Shown: positions 23,841 through 31,652, counted from the stretch's first letter. The stretch is 37,774 nt of DNA from CAZMXP01 sp964570285 (GCA_964570285.1 CAZMXP010000047.1:1-37774); one strand, 5' to 3'. Numbers and translations: made by a program. The notes: generated by a model not told the origin, from the letters alone.

Positions 23841-25601
23841 CTACTTGCTCCACTCCACCCAGTCCTTTTCGAGCTGGTCGAGGTCGATGCCGCGGAAGGC
23901 CTCATCGACGGCGGCGTCAAGCGCGCTCGTCACGCCGGTGATCTGCGGACCCGCGACGCTCTTCGTCTCGCCGCGCGGCTTCTCCTCGGGGGCCGCCCCC
24001 GCGAGCGGGTGCTCGCCGGGGAAGGGGTTCTCGAGTCCGGGGGGGCGGGGCAATTCCGTCGAGGGCGCCGGCACCGGCCCCGCGTCCGGGAGCGGGGGGA
24101 CGGGAAGCGGGTCCGGAGGCGTCTCCGGGAGCCCTTCCAGCGCGTTCTCCTTCACGGTCGCGACGTTGCGCTTGATCGCGTCGAAGTAGCGGTCGAGCAG
24201 CCCCCAGTACTTCTTGTACTTGGTGATCTTGCGCGCCTCGACCTCGCGGAGGAAGTAGACAAACGACCAGCCCTGCGCGTAGCAGAGCCCGGGGTTGGCG
24301 TAGTACTGCGCCTGCGTGTACTTGAGGAACTTGCTCAGCGGCGTCACGTAGGTGCCCTGCCCCAGCGCGTTCGCGATGATGCCGGTGCGCCAGCGGAAGG
24401 GCGCGGACTTGAACTTCCCGCCGGCGTAGTTGTGGCCCGCGAAGTAGTCGCCGTGCCCCTCGTTGAACCACGAGTGCGGCGAGACGTCGCCGACGGCGTA
24501 GTGGATGTACTGGTGGAACGCCTCGTGGTAGAGCACGCGCAGCGAGTCGTTCTTGTTGGACCTGTCCTGGTAGAAGACCAGCTCCTCGTCGCCGCGCGCC
24601 CAGTAGCCCGCCGAGCCGCCCGGGCCGCCGTAGCGGTGGTACTCCTCGGCGTCCTTGCAGACCCGCACGACGGAGATCGCGGTCACCGCCTTCGACGGGG
24701 GGAACATGCCCTCGTAGACCTGCTTGCGGATCGCCTCGATGTGCTTGGCGATGTTGCGCAGCAGGTCGCGCTTGACCTCCTTGTTGTAGACGATCAGGTA
24801 GTTCTGCGTGTCGAGCGCGTCCCAGCCGGGGATCAGCTTGCGCTTGCGCGCCTCGCGCCACTGCTCGGGCTTCTTCTCGCTGTCGACGAAGATGTCCGCG
24901 TCGGTCACCGGCGCCTCGCCGCAGCCCTCCTCCCCCTCCTCCGCGGCCTCCTCCCGGTCGCTCTCCAGCACGCGGAAGCGCTTGATCGACGACTTGAACG
25001 TCGAGACCATGTCCTCCGCGTCGGCGACGCTGCACCTGTAGAGCACGCCGATCGTGGAGTCGCTCTCCTCGACGGTCTGGATCTCGGCCGCGAGCACCCA
25101 GAGCAGGCGCGCGTCGACCTGCCGCCCCGTCGGGCCGCCCGGGATCGTCTGGCGCAGGATCTTCACGCGCGCCCCGAGGTTCTTCGCGGTGACCTTGAAC
25201 TCGGGATCGTCCTCGACGACCTCGACCTTGCCCTGGCGCCACTGGAAGATCTGGTCGACGTACTCCCAGACGTCCTTGGGCTGGAAGCGGAGCATGTCGC
25301 GGTAGTCGGGGACCGTGCCGGGCGCGAGGGCGTCCGCCGGCGAGGCGGGTCCGGTCTCGCGCGGCTTGAGGAAGCGGAGCACCTCGAGGATCGGGTCGGG
25401 ACCGTTCTTGCCCTTGCCGCTCCAGCGCCCGAGCACCGCGATGTCCTGGAACTTCGTCGGGATCTGCTCCCACTTGCGCGGGATCTGGATCTGGAAACCG
25501 TTGCTCTCGTCCTTGTAGCGGGGGCCGAGGGTGAGCGGGGCGCCCTCCGTGCCGACGGTGGCGAGGAGCAGCGGAAGCAGCAAAAGTCCGGTGCGTTTCA
25601 T
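23841..25601 (-). CDS. Secreted gluzincin metalloprotease, DUF1570-like
   Basis: A 586-residue protein with a signal peptide (MKRTGLLLLPLLLATVGTEG). The N-terminal domain (25-215) starts YKDESNGFQIQIPRKWEQIP, a PsbP/secreted-protein-like strand pattern. The catalytic region has HEAFH (HExxH zinc site) near residue 360 in RVLYHEAFHQYIHYAVGD, and a downstream third-ligand candidate Glu in SWFNEGHGDYFAG. CYAQGWSFVYFLRE follows, as in the DUF1570 peptidase-like family common in planctomycetes. The last 80 residues are a Pro-rich linker and a helix. It is probably exported and cleaves unknown proteins. GAGGGA lies 5 nt before the ATG. It is monocistronic, divergent from the SpoIIE gene. Confidence 0.85.
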   Translation of the reverse strand: MKRTGLLLLPLLLATVGTEGAPLTLGPRYKDESNGFQIQIPRKWEQIPTKFQDIAVLGRWSGKGKNGPDPILEVLRFLKPRETGPASPADALAPGTVPDYRDMLRFQPKDVWEYVDQIFQWRQGKVEVVEDDPEFKVTAKNLGARVKILRQTIPGGPTGRQVDARLLWVLAAEIQTVEESDSTIGVLYRCSVADAEDMVSTFKSSIKRFRVLESDREEAAEEGEEGCGEAPVTDADIFVDSEKKPEQWREARKRKLIPGWDALDTQNYLIVYNKEVKRDLLRNIAKHIEAIRKQVYEGMFPPSKAVTAISVVRVCKDAEEYHRYGGPGGSAGYWARGDEELVFYQDRSNKNDSLRVLYHEAFHQYIHYAVGDVSPHSWFNEGHGDYFAGHNYAGGKFKSAPFRWRTGIIANALGQGTYVTPLSKFLKYTQAQYYANPGLCYAQGWSFVYFLREVEARKITKYKKYWGLLDRYFDAIKRNVATVKENALEGLPETPPDPLPVPPLPDAGPVPAPSTELPRPPGLENPFPGEHPLAGAAPEEKPRGETKSVAGPQITGVTSALDAAVDEAFRGIDLDQLEKDWVEWSK

Positions 25602-25716
25602 GACTTCCCTCTAGCGTACGCAGGAATCGACGGCGTTTGCGTGATTTTTGGGGGGGGCCGGGGGGCCGCCGGGCCCGGTGAGGAGGCAGGGTCTGGCCGG
25701 TTCCGGCCCGTTCGGG

Positions 25717-25722
25717 GATAAT
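25717..25722 (+). promoter_or_regulatory. -10-like hexamer GATAAT before the SpoIIE gene
   Basis: GATAAT (one mismatch to TATAAT) ends 9 nt before the ATG. The -35 position (TGGCCG at 25694) is poor. The transcript would be nearly leaderless. Confidence 0.4.
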
Positions 25723-25731
25723 CGGCACCCG

Positions 25732-27075
25732 ATGGAACTGGATGGAGAAGAAGAAACGGCTGCCGGCCCGGGGCCTTGGTTCAGCCACGAGGAGCTGAGC
25801 CGCTTCTCCGAGTTCCTGACGGGCGATTCGGCCCGCGACCAGCGCAACTTCGCCGACCTGCTGGCGACGGTCACGGAGGTGCTCGGCGAGCCCGACCTCG
25901 AGATGCTGCTCCGGAAGCTCGTCGACCATGCGGTGCAGACGACACGCTCGGAGCGCGGCATCCTGATGATGCGCGACGGCACGAAGCTCAAGGTGCGCGT
26001 CGGGCGCGACTCGAAGGGCAAGGATCTCGGCGCCTCGCCCGCGCTCTGCCGCACGGTGCCCGAGGCGGTGCTCCGGGACGGCAGGCCCATCATCGAGCGC
26101 GTCGGGGGCGACCACGAGATCCTCGACCTGAGCCAGTCGGTCGCGAGCCTGCGGCTTCGGCAGGTCATGTGCGCGCCGCTGCGCGCGCGCGGCGTGACCA
26201 CCGGCGTGATCTACGTCGATTCGACGATGCGCGGGCCCCCGCAGACCGCGAGCGACCTGATGCTCTTCCATGCGCAGGCGGGGCTGATGGGAATGGCCAT
26301 CGAGAACCACCGCCTTCTCAACAAGGCGCTCGAGAGCCGCCAGATGGAGAACCAGTTGCAGGTCGCGCGCCAGATCCAGGCGCGGCTGCTGCCGGAGACC
26401 CCCGCGCGTTTCGGCCCGCTCGAGCTGGCCGGCCTGAGCGAGCCGAGCGACCGCGTCGGCGGCGACTACTTCGACTACTTCCCCCTCGACCTCGACCGCG
26501 TCGGCATCTGCGTGGGGGACGTCTCGGGCCACGGCGTCGGCCCGGCACTGATCATGTCGAACGTGCGCGCGCACCTGCGCAGCCTCCTGCAGACGCGCCG
26601 CGCGCTCGGCGGCATGTACGGCCTGCTGAACCGCGCCCTCTGCGCCGACCTGAGCGACGGCATGTTCGTGTCGCTCTTCGTCGCCGTCTACAACCCCGCC
26701 GCCGGGCTGCTCGAGTTCCAGAACGCCGGCCACATGCCGCCGCTGATCTACATGCCCGACAAGGACGAGTTCGAGGAGATCGGCAGCAACGCGCCCGCGC
26801 TCGGCGTGCTGAGCGACGTGTCGGCGGGCCCCTGCCCCTGCGTGCGCGTGCGCAGCGGCGACTACCTCGTCTGCTACACCGACGGCGTCACCGAGATGCG
26901 CAACGGCGACGGCGACCTGTTCGGCGACGAGCGCGTCAAGGCGACGAGCCGCGCGGCGATCCGCAAGGGCGCGGACCCGGGCGGCGTGATCGCCGCGATC
27001 AAGGGCGAGCTGGCCCGCTTCTCGGACGGGCTGCCCTCGCGGGACGACGTCACGCTCGTCGTGGCGCGCTTCTAG
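25732..27075 (+). CDS. GAF-domain SpoIIE/RsbU-type PP2C phosphatase
   Basis: A 447-residue cytoplasmic protein: a GAF domain (about 45-200, LEMLLRKLVDHAVQTTRSERGILMM to YVDSTMRG), a linking helix (LESRQMENQLQVARQIQARLLPE) and a PP2C-like catalytic domain (235-447). Metal-binding and core motifs are intact: DRVGGDYFDYF, GDVSGHGVGPALIMS, DGMFVSLFVAVYNP, NAGHMPPL, YTDGVTEMRN and SRDDVTLVV. Proteins of this type dephosphorylate STAS anti-anti-sigma factors, so the STAS protein at 660-986 is a conceivable partner though far away. The ATG at 25732 follows GATAAT at 9 nt, without a Shine-Dalgarno site. Its stop shares the bases CTAG with the stop of the convergent DUF983 gene. Confidence 0.92.
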   Translation: MELDGEEETAAGPGPWFSHEELSRFSEFLTGDSARDQRNFADLLATVTEVLGEPDLEMLLRKLVDHAVQTTRSERGILMMRDGTKLKVRVGRDSKGKDLGASPALCRTVPEAVLRDGRPIIERVGGDHEILDLSQSVASLRLRQVMCAPLRARGVTTGVIYVDSTMRGPPQTASDLMLFHAQAGLMGMAIENHRLLNKALESRQMENQLQVARQIQARLLPETPARFGPLELAGLSEPSDRVGGDYFDYFPLDLDRVGICVGDVSGHGVGPALIMSNVRAHLRSLLQTRRALGGMYGLLNRALCADLSDGMFVSLFVAVYNPAAGLLEFQNAGHMPPLIYMPDKDEFEEIGSNAPALGVLSDVSAGPCPCVRVRSGDYLVCYTDGVTEMRNGDGDLFGDERVKATSRAAIRKGADPGGVIAAIKGELARFSDGLPSRDDVTLVVARF

Positions 27076-27530
27076 GCGGTCACGCGCCGCCTGCGTCGCG
27101 AAACTCGGGGGGCCGGGGGGCGGCGGCGCGGGGTCGCGGGCTCGCCACCGTCCTCCCGGTCGTCGTCGGCCGCGCCGCCCGCGACCGGATCGACCCAGTA
27201 GTCGAGGCCGATGAACGCCGCGCGCGACCATCGGAAGAAGAGCAGCGACAGCGCCGCATGACCGACGATCGCACCGAGTTTCACCCAGAGCGGGTCGCCG
27301 AAGAGCACGAGCACCGGCACGAAGACCACCACCGAGAGCCCGTACGAGAGGAACATGTGCACCTCGGCGCCGCCGACCCAGAACCCCGCCTCGCGCTCGA
27401 AGCGCCACCCGCAGTGGCCGCAGGCGTTCGCGCGCACGAAGTAGCTCCGGAAGATGCGCCCCCTCCCGCAGTCGGGACAGCGCAGCGTCGCGACACGCAG
27501 CAGCAGGGACCGCCTGGTGGGAGCGGGCAC
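27072..27530 (-). CDS. DUF983 zinc-ribbon membrane protein
   Basis: A 152-residue protein with two CxxC pairs, Cys18/Cys21 in LRCPDCGRGRIFRSYF and Cys37/Cys40 in NACGHCGWRFEREAGFWVGG, followed by two membrane segments (MFLSYGLSVVVFVPVLVLF and LGAIVGHAALSLLFFRW). This order is the DUF983 signature. A basic, Pro/Arg-rich tail ends the protein. Family members are small inner-membrane proteins, in alphaproteobacteria often near cytochrome oxidase genes; here the neighbour is MoxR, so no such link is shown. The start is GTG at 27530 with TACGAT ending 6 nt upstream. Its TAG stop and the SpoIIE TAG stop overlap in the self-complementary CTAG. Confidence 0.87.
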   Translation of the reverse strand: MPAPTRRSLLLRVATLRCPDCGRGRIFRSYFVRANACGHCGWRFEREAGFWVGGAEVHMFLSYGLSVVVFVPVLVLFGDPLWVKLGAIVGHAALSLLFFRWSRAAFIGLDYWVDPVAGGAADDDREDGGEPATPRRRPPAPRVSRRRRRVTA

Positions 27531-27536
27531 GGCGCC

Positions 27537-27542
27537 ATCGTA
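27537..27542 (-). promoter_or_regulatory. -10-like hexamer TACGAT before the DUF983 gene
   Basis: TACGAT ends 6 nt before the GTG at 27530, in the 37-bp gap after the MoxR stop. It suggests DUF983 has its own promoter. Confidence 0.3.
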
Positions 27543-27567
27543 TCGGAGACGCGGACGGCTTGCCCCG

Positions 27568-28584
27568 CTACCCCCCCAGCTTCGTCACCGCGTCGGGCAC
27601 GCGCGGCAGCGACTCCAGCACCCGCTCGATGATCGCGTCGGGCGCGATCCCGTCGGCCTCGCCCTCGAAGCCCAGCACGAGGCGGTGGCGCAGGCAGGGC
27701 TTCGCGGAGGCCGCGAGGTCGCCGTACGAGACGTGGATGCGGCCGGCGAGCAGCGCGCGCGCCTTCGCCCCGAGCACGAGCGCCTGCGCGGCGCGCACGC
27801 CCGCGCCGTAGCGCAGGTACTTGCGCGCCACCGGCGCGGCTTCCGGCGCCTCCGGCTGCGTCGCGCGCACGAGGTTGGCCGCATAGCGGAGCAGCGGCGC
27901 GGCGATGGGAGTCTCGCGCACGAGCCCGCGCAGCGAGAGCACGCCCGGGCCGTCGAGCACGGCGACCGGCTCCGCCCCCGGGCCCCCTGTCGTGGACTCC
28001 ACGATCTTGACCATCGTCTCGGCGTCGGGGGAGTCGACGAGGATCTTCATCAGGAACCGGTCGAGTTGCGCCTCGGGCAGCGGGTAGGTCCCCTCCATCT
28101 CGATCGGGTTCTGCGTCGCGAGCACGATCAGCGGCGGCTCGAGCGGGTGGCGCACGCCAGCGACCGTCACCGCCTCCTCCGACATCGCCTCGAGCAGCGC
28201 GCTCTGCGTCTTCGGCGTGGCGCGGTTGATCTCATCGGCGAGCACGACGTTGCCGAAGATCGGCCCCCGCTGGAACTCGAACCGGCGGCCCCCCTTTCCG
28301 TCCTCGAGGAGGATGTTGGTGCCGGTGATGTCCGCGGGCATCAGGTCGGGGGTGAACTGGATGCGGGAAAACCTGAGCGCGAGGCAGCGCGCGAGCGTCC
28401 GGACCAAGAGAGTCTTGCCGAGGCCTGGCGCACCCTCGAGCAGCGCGTGCCCCCCCGCGAGCAGGCAGACGAGGATCTCGTCGACGACCCGCGCCTGGCC
28501 GACGATCGCCTTCGCGATCTCCGCGCGCAGCCGCGTCACCGCCTCCGTGAACCGAGCGATCTTCTCGATGGGCTCCATCGCCAT
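27568..28584 (-). CDS. MoxR-family AAA+ ATPase
   Basis: A 338-residue AAA+ ATPase: Walker A GAPGLGKT (51-58), Walker B VVLADEIN (113-120), the MoxR-typical IQFTPDLMPADITGTN, sensor segment IVLATQNPIEMEGTYPLPEAQLDRFLM with its arginine finger, and a lid domain (220-338). MoxR proteins act as chaperones that insert cofactors or assemble complexes, usually with a DUF58/VWA partner encoded next to them. No such partner is visible on either side, which is unusual. An ATG at 28584 and another at 28578 are both possible starts. The upstream gap to the divergent 32-residue gene contains paired GGGGTC palindromes. Confidence 0.93.
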   Translation of the reverse strand: MAMEPIEKIARFTEAVTRLRAEIAKAIVGQARVVDEILVCLLAGGHALLEGAPGLGKTLLVRTLARCLALRFSRIQFTPDLMPADITGTNILLEDGKGGRRFEFQRGPIFGNVVLADEINRATPKTQSALLEAMSEEAVTVAGVRHPLEPPLIVLATQNPIEMEGTYPLPEAQLDRFLMKILVDSPDAETMVKIVESTTGGPGAEPVAVLDGPGVLSLRGLVRETPIAAPLLRYAANLVRATQPEAPEAAPVARKYLRYGAGVRAAQALVLGAKARALLAGRIHVSYGDLAASAKPCLRHRLVLGFEGEADGIAPDAIIERVLESLPRVPDAVTKLGG

Positions 28585-28602
28585 AACCCATACATCGGGT
28601 GA

Positions 28603-28653
28603 TTGGGGTCAGACCCCATTGTCCCGGGAACTGGGGTCGGGCCCCTTTGTCCC
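28603..28653. repeat. Two REP-like palindromic 23-bp units
   Basis: Units at 28603-28625 and 28631-28653 match at 19 of 23 positions with a 28-bp period. Each has a GGGGTC/GACCCC-type hairpin (7-bp arms around one base in unit 1) followed by TTGTCCC. They resemble REP elements mobilised by RAYT transposases. No transposase is nearby. Confidence 0.65.
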
Positions 28654-28654
28654 A

Positions 28655-28660
28655 TATCCT
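28655..28660 (+). promoter_or_regulatory. -10-like hexamer TATCCT before the 32-residue gene
   Basis: TATCCT ends 6 nt before the ATG at 28667. Confidence 0.3.
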
Positions 28661-28666
28661 TTGGGG

Positions 28667-28765
28667 ATGGCGAAGAACAACCGGCGCCCGAAAAAGGCGA
28701 ACCACTTCAAGCGGCCCTGTTCGCACCTGATGCGCCAGTCCAAGCGCGTCAAGACGAAGCGCTAG
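28667..28765 (+). CDS. Very basic 32-residue protein, unknown
   Basis: The peptide begins MAKNNRRPKKANHFKRPC and ends KRVKTKR; 13 of 32 residues are Lys or Arg, with one Cys and two His. Its composition is like the smallest ribosomal proteins (bL36- or bTHX-like), but I recognise no family. Support for a real gene: a clean ATG, a -10-like TATCCT 6 nt upstream, a Lys/Arg-rich sequence that a random GC-rich frame would not easily give without many Ala/Pro/Gly, and a defined gap from the divergent MoxR gene. Its last 17 bp overlap the end of the convergent pseudouridine synthase gene. Confidence 0.55.
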   Translation: MAKNNRRPKKANHFKRPCSHLMRQSKRVKTKR

Positions 28766-29726
28766 CCCCCCTCAGCAGGTCCAGCAGCGCCGCGAGGTCG
28801 GCCGGCAGCGGCGCCTCGAACGTCATGTCGGCCCCCGTCTTCGGGTGGCGTACCGTCAGCGACATCGCGTGCAGCGGCTGGCGCCCCAGGACGACGGGGT
28901 TCCTCCACGTCCTCGGCAGATCGGGCCGGAAATCGAGCAGCCGCATGCGCCGGCGCCGGCCATACACGTGATCGACGCACAGGGGATGGCCGAGGTGCGC
29001 CAGATGCGCGCGGATCTGGTGGCGGCGCCCCGTCCTGGGCCGCAACTCCAGCCACGAGAACCGCCCGAACGCCTCCAGCACCCGGTATCCCGTGCGCGCC
29101 GGCTTGCCGTGCGGATCCACGCGCACCCGCTCCCCCTCGTGGCGCGTGTCGACCAGCGGCGCGTCGATCGTCCCCACCGCCGGCGAGGGCACGCCCACGA
29201 CTAGCGCGCCGTAGCTCTTCTCGACATCCCCGTCCCGGAACGCCTCCGTGAGCCGCCGCGCCGCCTCCGGGTGCCCGCGCGCGGCGACCACGACCCCGCT
29301 CGTGTCGCGGTCGATCCGGTGCACGAGGCGGGTGGATTGGCCGAAGTGGCGTCGCAGGATCAGGTCGAGCCCCTCGTCCTCGTGCTCGGTACCGGGGTGC
29401 ATCACGAGGCCCGGGGGTTTGGCGACGACGACCATGTACTCGTCCTCATGGAGCAGGGCGATGTCGGGGGGCACGGGGGGCGGGACCGACGGGTGGCCCT
29501 CGGGCTGCCCGCGGCCTATGCGGTCAAGCGCCGCATCCAGGTCGGGCAGTTCGATCTCGTCGCCCTCGCGGACGAAGAGCCCGCCGCGCGCGCGCCGGCC
29601 GTTCAGGAGGGCCTTGCCCTCCTTCAGGTACTTCATCACGGCGGCGCGGGAGACGTCGGGGAGCGCGGCGGCCAAGTAGCGGTCGAGCCTCCCCCCGGCC
29701 CCCCCACCATCCACAACCAGCTTCAT
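28749..29726 (-). CDS. RluD-family 23S rRNA pseudouridine synthase
   Basis: A 325-residue enzyme with an N-terminal S4 RNA-binding domain (VDGGGAGGRLDRYLAAALPDVSRAAVMKYLKEGKALLNG, about 5-60) and the RluA/RluD catalytic domain. VVAKPPGLVMHPG is near 100-112; HRIDRDTSGVVVAAR carries the catalytic Asp141. ALVVGVPSP, TGRRHQIRAHLAHLGHPLCVDHVYG and a final LHAMSLTVRHP follow. It isomerises specific uridines in 23S rRNA; which ones cannot be told from sequence alone. It begins just after the bL33 gene (11 bp), so the two form a translation-related unit. The ATG at 29726 has no strong Shine-Dalgarno site. Confidence 0.92.
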   Translation of the reverse strand: MKLVVDGGGAGGRLDRYLAAALPDVSRAAVMKYLKEGKALLNGRRARGGLFVREGDEIELPDLDAALDRIGRGQPEGHPSVPPPVPPDIALLHEDEYMVVVAKPPGLVMHPGTEHEDEGLDLILRRHFGQSTRLVHRIDRDTSGVVVAARGHPEAARRLTEAFRDGDVEKSYGALVVGVPSPAVGTIDAPLVDTRHEGERVRVDPHGKPARTGYRVLEAFGRFSWLELRPRTGRRHQIRAHLAHLGHPLCVDHVYGRRRRMRLLDFRPDLPRTWRNPVVLGRQPLHAMSLTVRHPKTGADMTFEAPLPADLAALLDLLRGASASS

Positions 29727-29737
29727 GCGCTCGGCGG

Positions 29738-29908
29738 CTACTTCTTGCGTTCCTTGTAGACCGTGTGCTTGCGCAGGAGCGGGTTGTACTTCTTCAGCTC
29801 GAGCTTGTAGCCCGTCTTGTGGTTCTTCTGCGTCATGTAGGTGCGCTGGCCCGTCTCCTTGCACTCGAGGATCACGTAGCCGCGTGCTTCTTTGCTCTTT
29901 TTCGCCAT
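29738..29908 (-). CDS. rpmG: 50S ribosomal protein bL33 (zinc-free type)
   Basis: A 56-residue protein matching bL33: MAKKSKEARGYVILECKETG, RTYMTQKNHKTGYKLELKK, YNPLLRKHTVYKERKK. Zinc-binding bL33 carries two CxxC pairs; here only one Cys remains (Cys16) and the second pair is replaced (YNPLLRK), so this is a C-minus form that needs no zinc. It is a component of the large subunit near the E site. It lies directly upstream of the pseudouridine synthase gene. No tRNA-Trp, secE or nusG follows, unlike many bacterial rpmG loci. Confidence 0.95.
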   Translation of the reverse strand: MAKKSKEARGYVILECKETGQRTYMTQKNHKTGYKLELKKYNPLLRKHTVYKERKK

Positions 29909-29927
29909 GGCTTGACCGAACCGCGGA

Positions 29928-31241
29928 TTAGATCATGGTTTCGGGGCTCTCGCCAGCCCTCTCGAGGTAGTAGGTGCCGAGCAGGTCGAGCAGGCGGTGG
30001 TACTCCTCGGGCGGGTGGTCGCCCTCGACCGCGCCCTGCAGCACCGCGATGGCCCCGTCGAGTTCGCCCCGCGCGCGGCGGCACTCCGCCACCCGGGCGA
30101 GCAGATCGCCCCTGTCGCCGCCGTGGCGGATCGCCTCCAGGTATTCGCCCTCGGCCTCCTCCGGACGCGCGAGGGCGCCCTGCAGCAGCGTCGCGAGCCC
30201 GAGGCGCGGGAGGATCGCGGTCGGCTCCGAGGAGAGCGCGTTCCGGTAGAGGCGCTCCGCCTCGCCGAGGTGGCCGGGTTCGCCGCCCCCGTGGTAGTGG
30301 TGCACCCGGGCGCGCTCGTAGGGCGACCCGTCGCGGGCGACGCGGCTGAACCAGGCGGTCTGCTTCTCGACGAGCGCGACGGCGTCGTCGAGAAGCGTCC
30401 CGAGATGGCGCCCGTCGGGGCCGAAGAGTTGGAGGCGTACGTCGGGGGGCGTGCCCAGAGGGAGATCGGCCGCGACGAAGCGCCCGTCCGGGAGGACCGC
30501 GAGATCGAAGGGGAACTCGACATGGCCCCCGCGCTCGCCCGCCTCGACCAGCCATCCGCGGAAGGCTCCGTCGCGGGAGATGCGCGCGATGCCGCAGGCG
30601 GCCTGCTCCTCCTCCGTCTCGGGCGCGAGCAGGAGCAGGGCGCCGCCAAAGCCGTCGGCCGCGATCCGGAAGGGGCGCCGGAGTTCTCCATGGAGCGCGA
30701 CGTTCCCGAGAAATGACGTGCCCGAGAAGCGGCGCAGCGCGTTCGCGCCGCTCTCGGAGACCCAGATCTCGTCCTCGACGAGCGCGAGGCCGAGCACGGA
30801 GCGCCACTCCGCGGCGGGCCCGACGAGGGAGTCGACGTAGGCGCCTTCGCGGTCGAAGCGCTGCACGCCGTGCTGCATCGCGGCGCCGCCGCAGCCGACG
30901 AGGAGGCCACCGTCGAGGGGCAGCAGCGCGCAGGGGTCGTCGAGCACGCCCGGCCGGTCCTCGATGGCGATCCCCGGCGTCGCGCGCACGCCGAACCGGC
31001 CGAGCGCGCGGCCGTCGAGGGCAAAGCGCCGGACCGTCTTGTGCAGGCGGTCGGCGAGCAGCAGCGTGCCGTCGCGATCCACGGCGCACGCGGTGATCCC
31101 GACGTGCACGGGCGCGCTGGGGTGGAGCGTGAACTCGCCTCGGACCTCCCCCGTCTCGACGAGCAGCGTCACGACGTGGCCGTCGCTCGTCGCGAGATGG
31201 ATGCGGTCGCCGGCCGGGCCGGCGGCGATGCCTCCGAACAT
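29928..31241 (-). CDS. NHL/beta-propeller plus TPR protein
   Basis: A 437-residue cytoplasmic-looking protein (no signal). Residues of about 1-285 have propeller blades of the NHL/SMP-30 type: ITACAVDRDGTLLLADRLHKTVRRFALDGRALG, GLLVGCGGAAMQHGVQRFDREGAYVDSLVG, LALVEDEIWVSESGANALRRFSG and DLAVLPDGRFVAADLPLG. Residues 315-425 are TPR-like (GEAERLYRNALSSEPTAILPRLGLATLLQGAL, then VAECRRARGELDGAIAVLQGAV). The substrate or partner is unknown. ATG at 31241 was chosen because CATAAT ends 6 nt upstream; ATG at 31256 overlaps that hexamer. It lies downstream of the tRNA-Asp repeat array on the same strand and may receive read-through transcription. Confidence 0.8.
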   Translation of the reverse strand: MFGGIAAGPAGDRIHLATSDGHVVTLLVETGEVRGEFTLHPSAPVHVGITACAVDRDGTLLLADRLHKTVRRFALDGRALGRFGVRATPGIAIEDRPGVLDDPCALLPLDGGLLVGCGGAAMQHGVQRFDREGAYVDSLVGPAAEWRSVLGLALVEDEIWVSESGANALRRFSGTSFLGNVALHGELRRPFRIAADGFGGALLLLAPETEEEQAACGIARISRDGAFRGWLVEAGERGGHVEFPFDLAVLPDGRFVAADLPLGTPPDVRLQLFGPDGRHLGTLLDDAVALVEKQTAWFSRVARDGSPYERARVHHYHGGGEPGHLGEAERLYRNALSSEPTAILPRLGLATLLQGALARPEEAEGEYLEAIRHGGDRGDLLARVAECRRARGELDGAIAVLQGAVEGDHPPEEYHRLLDLLGTYYLERAGESPETMI

Positions 31242-31247
31242 GTTTTC

Positions 31248-31253
31248 ATTATG
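31248..31253 (-). promoter_or_regulatory. -10-like hexamer CATAAT before the NHL/TPR gene
   Basis: CATAAT, one mismatch from TATAAT, ends 6 nt before the ATG at 31241. Confidence 0.4.
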
Positions 31254-31300
31254 CATCGGGCGCTTGCAGCGGACGGCCTTGGCGGGCCGCCGCTGAAGCG

Positions 31301-31333
31301 CCGGGGGGCGGGGGGGCGGGGGGGCGGGGGGGG
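31301..31333. repeat. Poly-G tract with C interruptions (G6-7 C repeat)
   Basis: Runs of six to eight G separated by single C, four runs in a row, at the distal end of the tRNA-Asp repeat array. It could form a G-quadruplex on the plus strand; it is also prone to length error. Confidence 0.7.
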
Positions 31334-31652
31334 TGGCGGGGGACTCGAACCCGCCGATCCGCGAAGCCGCCTTCGGCGGCTGCGCGCCTGCGGCGCGCTG
31401 ACCCCCAGAGGCCGCGTCGAACGCAACGGGCGAAGCCACCCGTAACCTTTGGCGAAGGGTGGCGGGAGTGACGGGACTCGAACCCGCCGACCCGCGAAGC
31501 CGCCTTCGGCGGCTGCGCGCCTGCGGCGCGCGGCGCGGGTCGGAGTCGATAGAAGGGGGGCTTCGCCCCCCTTCGCGCGCCTGCGGCGCGCTGACCCCCA
31601 GAGGCCGCGTCGAACGCAACGGGCGAAGCCACCCGAAGCCTCTGGCGAAGGT
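31334..31652 (-). repeat. Array of tRNA-Asp 3'-end repeats with hairpin spacers
   Basis: The last 28 nt of the tRNA (T-arm, acceptor strand, CCA; 31653-31680) recur exactly at 31460-31487, and again with a 7-nt deletion at 31334-31354. The spacers share about 105 bp and contain perfect hairpins: AGCCGCC/GGCGGCT and GCGCGCC/GGCGCGC in both, plus GAAGGGGGGC/GCCCCCCTTC (31552-31574) within a 60-bp insert in the tRNA-proximal spacer. Repeat periods are 133 and 193 bp. The array is co-directional with the tRNA and is likely transcribed with it. Open frames here are artefacts of tRNA sequence. Confidence 0.85.

Noticed and set aside
660..27075. STAS protein and SpoIIE phosphatase as one partner-switch operon
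   Set aside because: They are 25 kb apart on opposite strands; a functional link is possible but nothing in the sequence shows it.
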